A stretch of DNA of 37,416 bases from Planctomycetota bacterium. Lineage in GTDB: Bacteria; Planctomycetota; JACQVV01. This document shows positions 16,363-25,141 of this stretch, piece after piece. Numbering within the stretch: the stretch's first letter is position 1; every line of letters starts with the position of its first letter. The notes below the pieces were generated by a model, which was not told the DNA's origin, did no database searches, and worked only from the letters and a program-made list of their open reading frames with translations. The stretch covers positions 1-37,416 of the forward strand of contig JACQVV010000648.1 of the NCBI GenBank assembly GCA_016209595.1. Reading direction: 5' to 3'. Position numbers and translations under genes: made by a program.

Positions 16363-16425
16363 GCGGCCGGCGGGCGCGCTCTCTGACGGGAGAGTCGAAG
16401 AGGTTCTCCCGGAATGCGGAGGACA

Positions 16426-16465
16426 GGATCGAAGGGTTCACGGCCCTCGCGCCGGGGGGTTCCGC
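16426..16465 (+). repeat. 40-bp direct repeat, copy B (lipoprotein 2 fragment)
   Basis: Copy of 14703-14742 with two mismatches. Here it is out of context and lies across the 3' end of the minus-strand gene starting at 17186. Confidence 0.85.
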
Positions 16466-17186
16466 CGAGGGCCTGGAGGCGTGCTATCTCCTCGGGGTTC
16501 GTCGGGCACCAGACGTGCGTCTCTCCCGCGGAGAACTGCCTCGCTAGCTCCACGAATCGGGCGAGGAGTCTCGCGCCCGACGCTTCTGGGTCGTACGCAA
16601 CAGTCTTGCTCGCGCCGCCGAGCTCGCGATCGACCTCCATCGAACGCAGCTCGAGCCCTCCCGCGGGATCATTCCAGAGCGCCCTCGGCTCATCGAGAAG
16701 CGACCGTGTCACGGCTTCGGGGACCCCAAGCGCCCGGAAGATCTCGCGCGCCGCACGCTCGAACTCGCCTCGAAGGCTCTCGTCCCCGGGAGCCGAGGAT
16801 TCGACCACGAGCCCGGGCAGGCCGTGGCCCCGCACGGGATGGTTTTCCAACACATCGAACGAGACGCCGAAGCCGGGTCCGCCAAACCAGGCCCTCCTCC
16901 CGGGTCCGCCCGACGCGAGAAGCCGTTTCTCGAACGGCGGGAAGGGCTCGCGCGCGGGAAGCGCGGCATGGTAGACCAGCTTACGGCCGTGCACGAACTC
17001 CGCGATCCTCTCGTAGGCCCCCCAGGTCATGTTCTCAATCCGGCGGAAATCAAGCTCCGCGTCGCCATAGCCCAGGTCCGCGAGCTCGCGGAGTCGCCGG
17101 ACCATCTCGCCCGGAGATGCGACGGACTCGTCGATGAAGTACCAGCCGCTCTGCAAGAGCTCGTCGGGGGAGCCTCGCATCGACAC
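16466..17186 (-). pseudogene. Uncharacterised protein downstream of the kinase, 3' end lost
   Basis: The gene starts with an ATG at 17186, only 5 bp after the stop of the kinase-TPR gene, so both belong to one transcript. About 240 codons look authentic: an acidic-aromatic N-terminal domain (SGWYFIDESVASPGEMVRRLREL) and a part with GGPGFGVSFDVLENH, with no family recognised. At about 16466 the sequence changes to an antisense copy of lipoprotein 2, and the frame then runs on without a stop to 15468, antisense to the gene at 15391. I take this as C-terminal truncation by rearrangement. The alternative is that the real product ends with a foreign extension. The original C-terminus is not in the window. 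Confidence 0.55.
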
Positions 17187-17191
17187 CGATC

Positions 17192-19978
17192 CTACCCTCC
17201 CCCGCCGTGGGCCTCCAGGATCGGTCCGATCTGGGCCTTCCGGGCGGCATTGTCGGGGTCTTTCGCGAGGACGTCACGGAGCGCGGCCACGCCCTCGTCG
17301 ACGCGCCCGAGGTGGATGAGCGCGAGGCCGCGGTTCTGGAGGATGTCGAGGTCGCCGGGCGCGAGGGCGAGAGCGCGGTCGAAGGCGGCGAGGGCCTCCT
17401 CGTGGCGCGAGAGGACCGAGAGCGCGGTCCCCTCGAGGAAGTGCGCGGTCGGCCACTCGGGGAGGGCTTCGCTCGCCGATCGCGCCGCCGAGAGCATCGC
17501 CTCGTAGTCCTCGTGGCGAAAGTGGAACTGGGCGAGGACCGCGAAGCCGGTGGCGCGGGTGCTGGCGTCGGAGTCCTTCGACACCTGGAGGATCCGCAAG
17601 AGGTCGGCCCGCGCCTCCTCCAGTCTGCCGGCGCGCTCGTGGAGCGTCGCGCGGAGTTGAAGTAGCCTCGGCGTGGGCGCGGCCACGATCGCGCGGTCGA
17701 GGGCAGGAAGGGCGTCGGCGTCCCGCCCGAGCTCGAGGAGCGCCTCCGCCCGGTGCGCGAGGACCTCCGGGAATTCTAAAGAGTGCGCGGGCAGGGAGTC
17801 GATGGCGGCGAGCGCCTCTTCGGGTGCGAACGAACGAAGCTCACCCAGCGCCGGGTCGAGCAGCTCGGGCCGGCTCGCGCCCAGGCGAATCGCATCGAGA
17901 TACGAGCTCTTTGCCTGGGCGAGGTCGTCCCGCGCGAAAGCAAGCCGCGCGATGGCGAGGTGTACGAAGGGGTCCTCGGGACCCAGTCGCTTCGCCTGGG
18001 CGAGGTCGGTCGCGGCGGCCTGGAGGTCGCCCTTCTTCGTGAGGAGGTGGCCGCGGTTCAGCCAGCCCCGCGCGCTCTCGGGATTCTGCTCCAGGGAAAG
18101 GGTGAGGTCGGCGAGCGCCCCGTCCAGGTCCCGCTCGGCGTTCCAGCGCAGGAGGCCGCGGTTCAGATAGGCCGAGGAGAAGGAAGGATCGAGCTCGATC
18201 GCGGCGTCGTAGTCGGCGCGCGCCTCGGCGTTGCGGTCTAGCCGGTCCCGGACGATCCCCCGGTTGTTGAGGCCCCACGCGTCCCCGGGGCGAAGCGCGA
18301 GCGCCCTGGCGAACGACCGCTCCGCGCCCTCGAGGAGCTCGCGACGCTCGGGGTCGGCCTTCTCCTCGGAGAGCTGGAGGAGGACGTAGCCAAGCTCGAA
18401 GTGGGCTTCGGGCAGATAGGGGCCCTTCGCGACGGCGGTCTCGGCCTCGTAGAGCGCGTCCGACAACCGGCGCTCGAAGATCGCGAGGAAGGTGTGGCCC
18501 AGGTGACCGTAGGCCGACTCCGGGTCCACCCGGTCGATCGCGGCGAACTCCCGCCGGGCCCCGTCGTGGTCTACCATGCGCACGGCGAGCACGAAGCCGG
18601 CGCGGTAGCGCGCGGCCAGGAGGCCGGGCTCGAGTTCGCACGCGCGGCGGTAATCGGCGAGCGCGAGCTCGGGCTCCCCGGCGTCCTCGCGGACGCGACC
18701 GCGGATGTAGTGGGCCTCCGCGAAGGCGGGGTCGATCTCGATCGCGCGGGTGAGGAAGCGGATCGCCTCCGTCGCCGCCTCGGGACGGAGCGCCCGGTCG
18801 ATCGAGCCGAGCGCGTCGGAGATCTGGAGCCCGCGGCCGAACCAAGGGTAGGCGTCGCGGCGGCGCTTCAGGCGCTCCAGTTCCCGCCGGGCGGCGCGCT
18901 CGCTCTCCTCCAGGGCCGCCTGTCTCTCCCGGTCCATCTCCCGGCGGGCCCGCGCCTCCTTCCACGCGGAGGTGCCGAACCACCCCCCAACGGCGAGCGC
19001 CAGGAGTAGGCCCGCCGACCCCGTGATCGCGACCGCCTTGTGGCGCCGGATCCTCCGAGCCGCGCGCTCGAAGGAGCCCACCGGCCGGGCGGCGATCGGC
19101 TCCTCCGCGAGAAAGCGCCCGAGGTCCGCGGCGAGCTCCTCGGCGCTCGCGTAGCGGCGCGCCGGACTCTTGGCCATGCACTTCAGGACGATCGTCTCGT
19201 AGTCCCGGGGGAGCGAGGGGACGAGGAGCCTCGGACGAAGGGGCTCGTCCTCCTCGATCCGCCGGAGCACTCCAGGAGACGCCTCTCGCCCGAAAGGCGG
19301 TCCCCCCGTCGCGACCTCGTACAAGATGGCGCCCAGCGCGTAGACGTCGGTTGCGGGCCCGATCTGGCGGACCTGGCCGGTGGCCTGCTCGGGGGCCATG
19401 TAGGCCGGCGTCCCGAGAATCGCGCCGGTCCGGGTCCGGAGGTCCTCGCTCGACTGGTCGCGGGCGAGCCCGAAGTCGGTGAGGACGGGCGTCCCGTCCT
19501 CGTCGAGGAGGACATTTTCGGGTTTCACGTCGCGGTGGATGACCCCGTGCCCGTGGGCGTGGTGGAGTCCAAGGGCCACGGCCTGGACGATCCGCGCGCC
19601 CCGCTCGACCCCGACCCTGCCCTCGGTGAGCGCCTGGCGAAGACTTCCCCCCCGCACCAGCCGCATGGTGAAGAAGGGGACGTTCTCCGTCTGGCGGATG
19701 TCGTAGATCTCGATGACGTTCGGGTGGTTGAGGCGCGCGATCACCTCGGCCTCGCGCCGGAACCTCTCGACCGCGACGGGGCTCGCCATCCGGCCCCCGT
19801 GCAGGAGTTTCAGCGCCACCTCGCGCCCGAGCCCCTTCTGCCGGGCTCGGTAGACGATCCCCATCCCGCCCTCGCCGATCGTCGAGAGGATCTCGTAGCC
19901 CTCGAAGGAGTCGCCTGCGGGCGAACGCGCGCGTGGGGCCGGGTCGGGGGCGGCCGTCTCAGGTTCCATGCGCGTCAT
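17192..19978 (-). CDS. Serine/threonine protein kinase with transmembrane helix and TPR domain
   Basis: 928 residues. The Hanks-type kinase domain spans about 27-292: glycine loop GEGGMGIVYRA, invariant Lys57 in VALKLL, catalytic HRDVKPEN with Asp150, DFG with Asp168, and GTPAYMAPE. All catalytic residues are present, so it should be active. One membrane helix follows at about 315-337, a coiled-coil-like charged stretch at 340-375, then some ten to twelve TPR units to the C-terminus. The TPR half would be outside the cytoplasm, for protein contacts. The start could also be Met4; the intergenic gap to the divergent kinase is only 60 bp. It is followed closely by the truncated gene at 17186. 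Confidence 0.95.
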   Translation of the reverse strand: MTRMEPETAAPDPAPRARSPAGDSFEGYEILSTIGEGGMGIVYRARQKGLGREVALKLLHGGRMASPVAVERFRREAEVIARLNHPNVIEIYDIRQTENVPFFTMRLVRGGSLRQALTEGRVGVERGARIVQAVALGLHHAHGHGVIHRDVKPENVLLDEDGTPVLTDFGLARDQSSEDLRTRTGAILGTPAYMAPEQATGQVRQIGPATDVYALGAILYEVATGGPPFGREASPGVLRRIEEDEPLRPRLLVPSLPRDYETIVLKCMAKSPARRYASAEELAADLGRFLAEEPIAARPVGSFERAARRIRRHKAVAITGSAGLLLALAVGGWFGTSAWKEARARREMDRERQAALEESERAARRELERLKRRRDAYPWFGRGLQISDALGSIDRALRPEAATEAIRFLTRAIEIDPAFAEAHYIRGRVREDAGEPELALADYRRACELEPGLLAARYRAGFVLAVRMVDHDGARREFAAIDRVDPESAYGHLGHTFLAIFERRLSDALYEAETAVAKGPYLPEAHFELGYVLLQLSEEKADPERRELLEGAERSFARALALRPGDAWGLNNRGIVRDRLDRNAEARADYDAAIELDPSFSSAYLNRGLLRWNAERDLDGALADLTLSLEQNPESARGWLNRGHLLTKKGDLQAAATDLAQAKRLGPEDPFVHLAIARLAFARDDLAQAKSSYLDAIRLGASRPELLDPALGELRSFAPEEALAAIDSLPAHSLEFPEVLAHRAEALLELGRDADALPALDRAIVAAPTPRLLQLRATLHERAGRLEEARADLLRILQVSKDSDASTRATGFAVLAQFHFRHEDYEAMLSAARSASEALPEWPTAHFLEGTALSVLSRHEEALAAFDRALALAPGDLDILQNRGLALIHLGRVDEGVAALRDVLAKDPDNAARKAQIGPILEAHGGGG

Positions 19979-20024
19979 GCTAACTCACGAAGACGAGTAC
20001 CGGACGGACCCCACGCCGGGGGAG

Positions 20025-20030
20025 TAGAAT
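20025..20030 (+). promoter_or_regulatory. -10-like TAGAAT before kinase A
   Basis: TAGAAT ends 8 nt before the ATG at 20039 and no Shine-Dalgarno is present, consistent with a leaderless transcript. No clear -35 was seen at 16-18 bp. Confidence 0.45.
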
Positions 20031-20038
20031 TTCAGCCG

Positions 20039-21847
20039 ATGCGCGCGCGCTTCGGATGTCCCGCCTGCGGGAAACGCTTCCATGCCGACCCGGGAGACGA
20101 TCTCGTCTGCCCCGCCTGCGGCGCACGGCTGCGTCGGAGACCTACCCAAGCCCCGGCACGCCCGAGTGGGCCGAACCGCACCGACTCGGTCACGGAGACG
20201 GCCATCGCTCCTCCCCCTGCGCCCCAGGCCTGGATGCTCGGCCGCTACCGGATCGAGGCGCCTCTCGACAGCGGCGGGCAGGGGAAGGTCTACCGCGCAC
20301 GGCACATCAACCTCGACCGCGCCGTCGCGGTCAAGATCCTCGACCCGACGCTCTCCCAGTCTCCGGCATACACGGAACGCTTCATTCGAGAGGCCAGGCT
20401 CGCGTCCCAGCTCTCGCACAGGAACGTGGTCCGAGTCCTCGACGCGGGGCAAGAAGGGGATTCCTTCTTCCTGGTGATGGAGCTCGTCGAGGGGACGAAC
20501 CTCGAATCGCTCGTCGCCGAACAAGGACCTCTCCCCGCGCACCGGGCGGTGCGTCTCGTGTGCGACGTGGGGGAGGGACTCGTGGCCGCTCACGCCAAGG
20601 GGATCCTGCACCGCGACGTGAAGCCGGGAAACGTGCTCCTCGATCCGCAGGAGAACCGGGTCGTCCTGACGGACTTCGGCATGGCCAAGGCGGGGGCGGA
20701 GGAGAAGAAACTCACCCGGACCGGGACCGTTCTCGGGACCCCGGTGACGATGGCGCCCGAGTGCTGCCGCGGCGAGCCGGCGACCGAGGCGAGCGACCAG
20801 TACTCTCTCGGGGCCACGCTCTTCTACCTCATCTCCGGCCGCTACCCCTACGACGGTGACAACGCCCTCGCGATCTTCCAGATGCACATCAACGAGCCGG
20901 TGCCCGACCTCGGCGAGGCCGCGCCGGGCTGCCCTCGACGCGTCGCGGATGCCGTGAAGCGCGCGATGGCCAAGGAGCCGGCCGCCCGGTTCCCGTCCAT
21001 CGTGGAGTTCGTCCGGGCCATGCGACACGAACGCCGGAGGTCGCCGCTCGATGCGATCCTGGGGTCCACGCGCGGGCGGATCGCCGCCGCCGCGGTCTGT
21101 GTGGGGCTCATCCTCGCCGTCGGCGGCGCGATCCTCGCGAGCGGCGGAGGCGTCACGGAGCCGGCGCGGGCTCCCGAAGACCCTGGGCCCGTCGAGGAGC
21201 CGGACGGGACCTCCACGGACAACGAAGAGCTCCGAGGGATCTTCCACGCGACCTCCGTGCGAAGGCTGGAGGATGGATTCGTGGAGCTCCAGTACGAGTT
21301 CCGGTCCGCGGACGAGCTCACGGACTTCCGCGAGGTCCGGATGACCCGCGCGGTGTGGGACGGCAAGGACTCGATCGAGATCGACGGCCTGGGCCTCTGG
21401 ATCACCGAGGCCCGTTTCTGGGACGTCCGGATCGAGTGCGAGGTCGAGCACCAGGACCGCGACTGGTACTTCGGCCTGGTCTACTCGATCGAGGAAGAGC
21501 ACCGCTGCCTCAAGGGGAGTCTGGTCCTCTATCCCCACGGAGCCGCGGAAGCCGAGATCGAGTCCTTCAGTAGTGGCCCGCCATCGAGGCGCGTGCTGTG
21601 CCGGATCGATACCACCGTGCCCTCCGGTCGGATCCTCCTCTCGTTCGAACGGGCAGGCGGAGAGTGGAACTTCGCGGTCCCGGGGCAGGAACCCCTCCAT
21701 GCCCTCCGGGAGCTGCGCGACTCGGCCTCGGTCGGCGTGACGGGAAGTTCGCAGAGTTCGTGCCGCTTGCACGCCATGCGGGTCCGCGGCAGACTCGATC
21801 CGGACTGGCTCCGGGACCGAGAACGGCGGCCGGGCGACGGAGATTGA
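20039..21847 (+). CDS. Zinc-ribbon serine/threonine kinase with extracytoplasmic sensor domain (kinase A)
   Basis: 602 residues. N-terminal zinc ribbon with C7xxC10 and C24xxC27. The kinase domain runs from about residue 69 to 330: glycine loop DSGGQGKVYRARH, Lys99, HRDVKPGN with Asp193, DFG with Asp212, and the unusual GTPVTMAPE where most relatives have Tyr before MAPE. One transmembrane helix lies at about 347-368. It is followed by an acidic proline-rich linker and a C-terminal beta-rich domain of about 200 residues (DFREVRMTRAVW...GLGLWITEARFWDVRIECEVE...GLVYSIEEEHRCLKG), of LamG/DUF1080-like appearance and probably a ligand sensor. It ends in LDPDWLRDRERR, a tail shared with kinase B. 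Kinase B starts 3 bp downstream. Confidence 0.93.
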   Translation: MRARFGCPACGKRFHADPGDDLVCPACGARLRRRPTQAPARPSGPNRTDSVTETAIAPPPAPQAWMLGRYRIEAPLDSGGQGKVYRARHINLDRAVAVKILDPTLSQSPAYTERFIREARLASQLSHRNVVRVLDAGQEGDSFFLVMELVEGTNLESLVAEQGPLPAHRAVRLVCDVGEGLVAAHAKGILHRDVKPGNVLLDPQENRVVLTDFGMAKAGAEEKKLTRTGTVLGTPVTMAPECCRGEPATEASDQYSLGATLFYLISGRYPYDGDNALAIFQMHINEPVPDLGEAAPGCPRRVADAVKRAMAKEPAARFPSIVEFVRAMRHERRRSPLDAILGSTRGRIAAAAVCVGLILAVGGAILASGGGVTEPARAPEDPGPVEEPDGTSTDNEELRGIFHATSVRRLEDGFVELQYEFRSADELTDFREVRMTRAVWDGKDSIEIDGLGLWITEARFWDVRIECEVEHQDRDWYFGLVYSIEEEHRCLKGSLVLYPHGAAEAEIESFSSGPPSRRVLCRIDTTVPSGRILLSFERAGGEWNFAVPGQEPLHALRELRDSASVGVTGSSQSSCRLHAMRVRGRLDPDWLRDRERRPGDGD

Positions 21848-21850
21848 GCG

Positions 21851-23422
21851 ATGGTTCCGCCGGGCTTCGGGGCGACCCTGGGCCCCTACCGGCTCGAGGG
21901 TCCCCTCGATGCCGGCGCGCAGGGGACGGTCTACCGGGCACGCCACCTCGGTCTCGACCGCCCGGCCGCGATCAAGATCCTCGACCCCGCGCTCGCCCGC
22001 GTCCCGTCGTTCGTCGCCCGATTCGCCCGCGAGGCGCGTCTCGCGGCACGGATCGACCATCCCAACGTCGTCCGGGTCTTCGACGCGAAGCGCGAGGGCG
22101 ACGTCCTCTACCTCGCGATGGCCCTGATTGACGGGAAGGATCTCGGCCGCCTGGTCCGCGGGGGGGGACCTCTTGCCGTCGAGCGCGCGGTGCGCATCGC
22201 CTGCGAGGCGGGCGACGGGATCGCGGCCGCCCACGCCCTCGGGATCGTCCATCGGGACGTGAAGCCCGGGAACGTCCTCATCGAGGCCACGGGCGACAGG
22301 GCCCTCGTCTCCGACTTCGGGATGGCCAGAGGCGAAGCGGGGGACCCCCGCCTCACGGCCCCCGGATCACCGGTGGGGACCCCCGCGACGATGGCGCCCG
22401 AAGTCTGCCGGGGCCTGTCCGCCACGCCGGCAAGCGACCAGTACTCCCTCGCGGCGACGCTCTTCTTCGCGCTCGCGGGTCGCTATCCGTTCGAGGCCCC
22501 GGCGACGCTCGGGGTCCTGGAGGGGCACATGCGCGCCGAGCCGCCGGACCTCGCCGCGGTCGCGGCCGGCTGCCCGGAGGGCGTCGCGGCGGCCGTTCGG
22601 CAGGCGATGGCGAAGGACGCGGCCGCGCGGTTCCCATCCGTCGCGGCCTTCGTCGCGGCGCTCCGCGAGTGCGTCCCCGCCGCGCGTCCCGCCGTCGAGG
22701 CTCCCCCCCCGTCCCCGAGCCGAAGGCGGACCGGCGTCCTACTCGCCGTGGCGGGAACCGCGCTCGCACTCTTCCTGGCCGCCGCCGCCCTGTTCTTGTC
22801 CGGCCGGGAGGGCGCCGACGAGCCCGCGGCAGAGGCATCGCTCCACTTCGCCGCCTCGCGCTCCGAGCAAGGCCCGGGAAACCACGTGGACCTCGTGTAC
22901 GACTTCGCGGAAGAGACTCAAGTCTCCGACTTTCGCGCCGGACTGCGCTCCAAGGCCTCCTGGATCCGAGGGCAGGGCGTCAAGGTCGAGGGGACCGGCG
23001 CGTGGGCCCACTCCGCCCGGTTCCGCGACGTCGAGATCGAGATCGAGTTCGAGCCCGGACCTGGCCCGGGCGTCCTCGGCCTGGCCTACATCCAGGACTC
23101 CGAGCACCACTACTCGGGACGTCTGGAGAAGCTCTCCGGCGAGGCGTTCCTGGTCGTGGCGGACGGGGTGGACGAGACTCGCAGCCCCCATTCCGCGCGG
23201 CCGGCGCGACCCTGGGAAGGCGCGGCCACGGCCCGGCTGGCGAAACGCGGAGACCGGATCGAGTTCGAGATCCTCGGGTCGGCGGTCCCCGCCCTCTCGG
23301 ATTCCCGCTATTCGGTCGGCTCGCCCGGGGTCCTCGTCGGTTTCACCGAGGTCGTCGTCCGCTCGGTGCGCCTCTCGGGGGAACTCGATCCCGACTGGGT
23401 GAAGGAACGAGGCGGCCGGTAG
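21851..23422 (+). CDS. Serine/threonine kinase with extracytoplasmic sensor domain, no zinc ribbon (kinase B)
   Basis: 523 residues, starting 3 bp after kinase A, so the two are co-transcribed. There is no zinc ribbon; the kinase domain begins almost at the N-terminus: DAGAQGTVYRARH, Lys42 in AIKIL, HRDVKPGN with Asp136, DFGMARG, and GTPATMAPE. A transmembrane helix lies at about 295-318. The C-terminal domain has the same pattern as kinase A (SDFRAGLRSKASW...GTGAWAHSARFRDVEIEIEFE...GLAYIQDSEHHYSGRLE) and ends in GELDPDWVKERGGR. It is a tandem duplicate of kinase A that has lost, or never had, the N-terminal metal site. Its stop lies 4 bp from the convergent PrsW gene. Confidence 0.93.
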   Translation: MVPPGFGATLGPYRLEGPLDAGAQGTVYRARHLGLDRPAAIKILDPALARVPSFVARFAREARLAARIDHPNVVRVFDAKREGDVLYLAMALIDGKDLGRLVRGGGPLAVERAVRIACEAGDGIAAAHALGIVHRDVKPGNVLIEATGDRALVSDFGMARGEAGDPRLTAPGSPVGTPATMAPEVCRGLSATPASDQYSLAATLFFALAGRYPFEAPATLGVLEGHMRAEPPDLAAVAAGCPEGVAAAVRQAMAKDAAARFPSVAAFVAALRECVPAARPAVEAPPPSPSRRRTGVLLAVAGTALALFLAAAALFLSGREGADEPAAEASLHFAASRSEQGPGNHVDLVYDFAEETQVSDFRAGLRSKASWIRGQGVKVEGTGAWAHSARFRDVEIEIEFEPGPGPGVLGLAYIQDSEHHYSGRLEKLSGEAFLVVADGVDETRSPHSARPARPWEGAATARLAKRGDRIEFEILGSAVPALSDSRYSVGSPGVLVGFTEVVVRSVRLSGELDPDWVKERGGR

Positions 23423-23426
23423 CCGG

Positions 23427-25049
23427 TCAGCGCCCGGACCCTACTGTCTCGCCGAACTCGCGAAAGAACATGATGGCGATCACGGCCTCGCCGACCACTC
23501 CGTAGGCGATGGCGCGGAGCCCCTGCCACATTCCGAGGACGTCCGCGGCAAGCACGTAACCCGCCCCGGCGGCGACGGCGAGGGAGGCGACGAAGAGCCG
23601 CGTAAGCGGCACGGGACGTCGCGTGCGCGGCGAGCGGCTGGCGGCCAGGCGCAGGTAGGCCTGGGAGAGCCAGATGAAGACCGCCATCGCGAGGAACGAA
23701 ACATCGTCGAGCCGGGGCTCGATCAGGAGAAAGTCGTAGACCCCGTGGAGGGTGACCATCTTGGCCGCCTCGGACCCGAACGCAGCCCACTCCGCTCCCC
23801 CCTTCTTGAGAGCCCGCACGAGCCAGTACCCCGCGTAGCCTGTGAGCGCCATGTGGGCGAAACTCGCGGTCAGGAAGCGCCCGAAGACGGCGTCGCCGAG
23901 GGAAGCCGCGTAGTAGCCCGCGTTCTCGTTGATCGCGAAGCCCAGACCGACGAGGGAGGCGATCGAGAGGACGGCGAGATCGTCCTTCATGCGGACGAGG
24001 AAGGGGGCGAGGGGAAGGACGAAGAGGAGCTTCACGAGCTCCTCGCGGAGCCCGATCCCGGCGAGGCAGTAGAGCAGGTTGAAAGCGATCGAGGTGTGCG
24101 GGCCGATATCGCCCATAAGGTCGTCCTGGATCACGACGACGGGGAGGCAGGCGGTCGCGCTCACGAAGCCCAGGACGAGTGCCGCCGGCGCGAGGACGCG
24201 CGCGCGCACGGGCCACTTCCAGGACCATCCCAGGTGCAGGGCCAGGAGGAACCACGCCGCGCCCGCGACGAGGGCCGCGACGAGCGTGAGCGGCCTCATT
24301 CCCGCGAGGTCCTCGCGGACGAGCGGCGGGATCATCGCGAGGTATTTGCCCCGGGCAACGTAGACGTCCACGAGCACGGCGTCGCTCGCCGCCCCGAGAT
24401 ACCGCGGGTCGTCCAGACGCCGCCTTGCCTCGACGAAGTTCCCCTCCTCGACCAGGAGCTCCAGGATCGCGAGCCGCGCCTCGTCGCTTCCGGGGTCCGC
24501 GGCCAGCACGCGCTCGTACGCGTCGAGCGCGCCCCGGACATCGCCGCCCTCGCGGCGCATCCGGGCCTCTTCGATGAGCGGGGCAGCCTCGACGGACGCC
24601 AGCATCGCGAGCCCCGCCTCCAGGCCGTCCTGGTGACAGACGTACCACGCCCGGAGGACCGCCGGCCGGACCGCGGTCGAGCGGTCGAGGAAGGCAAGGA
24701 ACTCCTCCTCCGTGAAATGTCCTTCGAAGTCCCCTGCGAAATCCTCGTCCTCCCCGACGACCTTCACGAGCAGGCGGGCGAGTCCCCTCATCTCGACGAG
24801 GAACCTCCATCCCTCGCCGTCCCCGGGGTTCTCCTCGAGGTACTCCGCCAGCCATCGTTCCGCATCCGCGAACCCGTCCGTCGCTGCCAGGACGGTGACC
24901 CGGGCCCGCACGTCCCCCGGGGGCCGGGCGCGCGTCCAGGCGTACGCCGCTGCCGCGAAGACGAGGAAAACTCCGGCGGCGAGCTTCGCCAGGCCCCCGT
25001 AGGTCATCCTGGGGTCGTCCCAGCCGAGCCACCGGAAGAGTCGAAGCAT
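23427..25049 (-). CDS. PrsW-family intramembrane metalloprotease with TPR-containing soluble domain
   Basis: 540 residues from the ATG at 25049. PrsW proteases (M82) cut membrane proteins such as anti-sigma factors. The family signatures are all visible: EELVK at 336-340, F371-A-I-N-E375 in GFAINENAGYY, His399 in SFAHMALTGYAGY, and H435GVYD439. The first membrane helix is at about 18-38, followed by a soluble domain to about 245 with TPR-like repeats (GDVRGALDAYERVLAADPGSDEA), and then seven or eight helices. The soluble insert is larger than in Bacillus PrsW and may choose the substrate. An upstream ATG gives a 29-residue extension across the inverted-repeat promoter; I preferred the later start. 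It sits between kinases B and C, and no anti-sigma substrate is adjacent. Confidence 0.9.
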   Translation of the reverse strand: MLRLFRWLGWDDPRMTYGGLAKLAAGVFLVFAAAAYAWTRARPPGDVRARVTVLAATDGFADAERWLAEYLEENPGDGEGWRFLVEMRGLARLLVKVVGEDEDFAGDFEGHFTEEEFLAFLDRSTAVRPAVLRAWYVCHQDGLEAGLAMLASVEAAPLIEEARMRREGGDVRGALDAYERVLAADPGSDEARLAILELLVEEGNFVEARRRLDDPRYLGAASDAVLVDVYVARGKYLAMIPPLVREDLAGMRPLTLVAALVAGAAWFLLALHLGWSWKWPVRARVLAPAALVLGFVSATACLPVVVIQDDLMGDIGPHTSIAFNLLYCLAGIGLREELVKLLFVLPLAPFLVRMKDDLAVLSIASLVGLGFAINENAGYYAASLGDAVFGRFLTASFAHMALTGYAGYWLVRALKKGGAEWAAFGSEAAKMVTLHGVYDFLLIEPRLDDVSFLAMAVFIWLSQAYLRLAASRSPRTRRPVPLTRLFVASLAVAAGAGYVLAADVLGMWQGLRAIAYGVVGEAVIAIMFFREFGETVGSGR

Positions 25050-25088
25050 CTGGATGTTCCGTCCGCCGGCGCGAGAGGAGCACGCCGG

Positions 25089-25130
25089 CCCATTGTACGA
25101 TTTTCGCGATCCCCCCCGACGTACAATGGG
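25089..25130. promoter_or_regulatory. Inverted-repeat divergent promoter/operator between PrsW and kinase C
   Basis: Two perfect 11-bp arms, CCCATTGTACG (25089-25099) and CGTACAATGGG (25120-25130), are 20 bp apart. Each arm contains a TACAAT reading outward: 25097-25092 toward PrsW, 25122-25127 toward kinase C. The arms could be -10 regions, a regulator binding site, or both. Confidence 0.6.
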
Positions 25131-25141
25131 TTTCACACGGT

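Noticed and set aside
19040..20038. N-terminal extension of kinase A
   Set aside because: It overlaps the divergent kinase gene in antisense. The zinc ribbon starts directly after the ATG at 20039.
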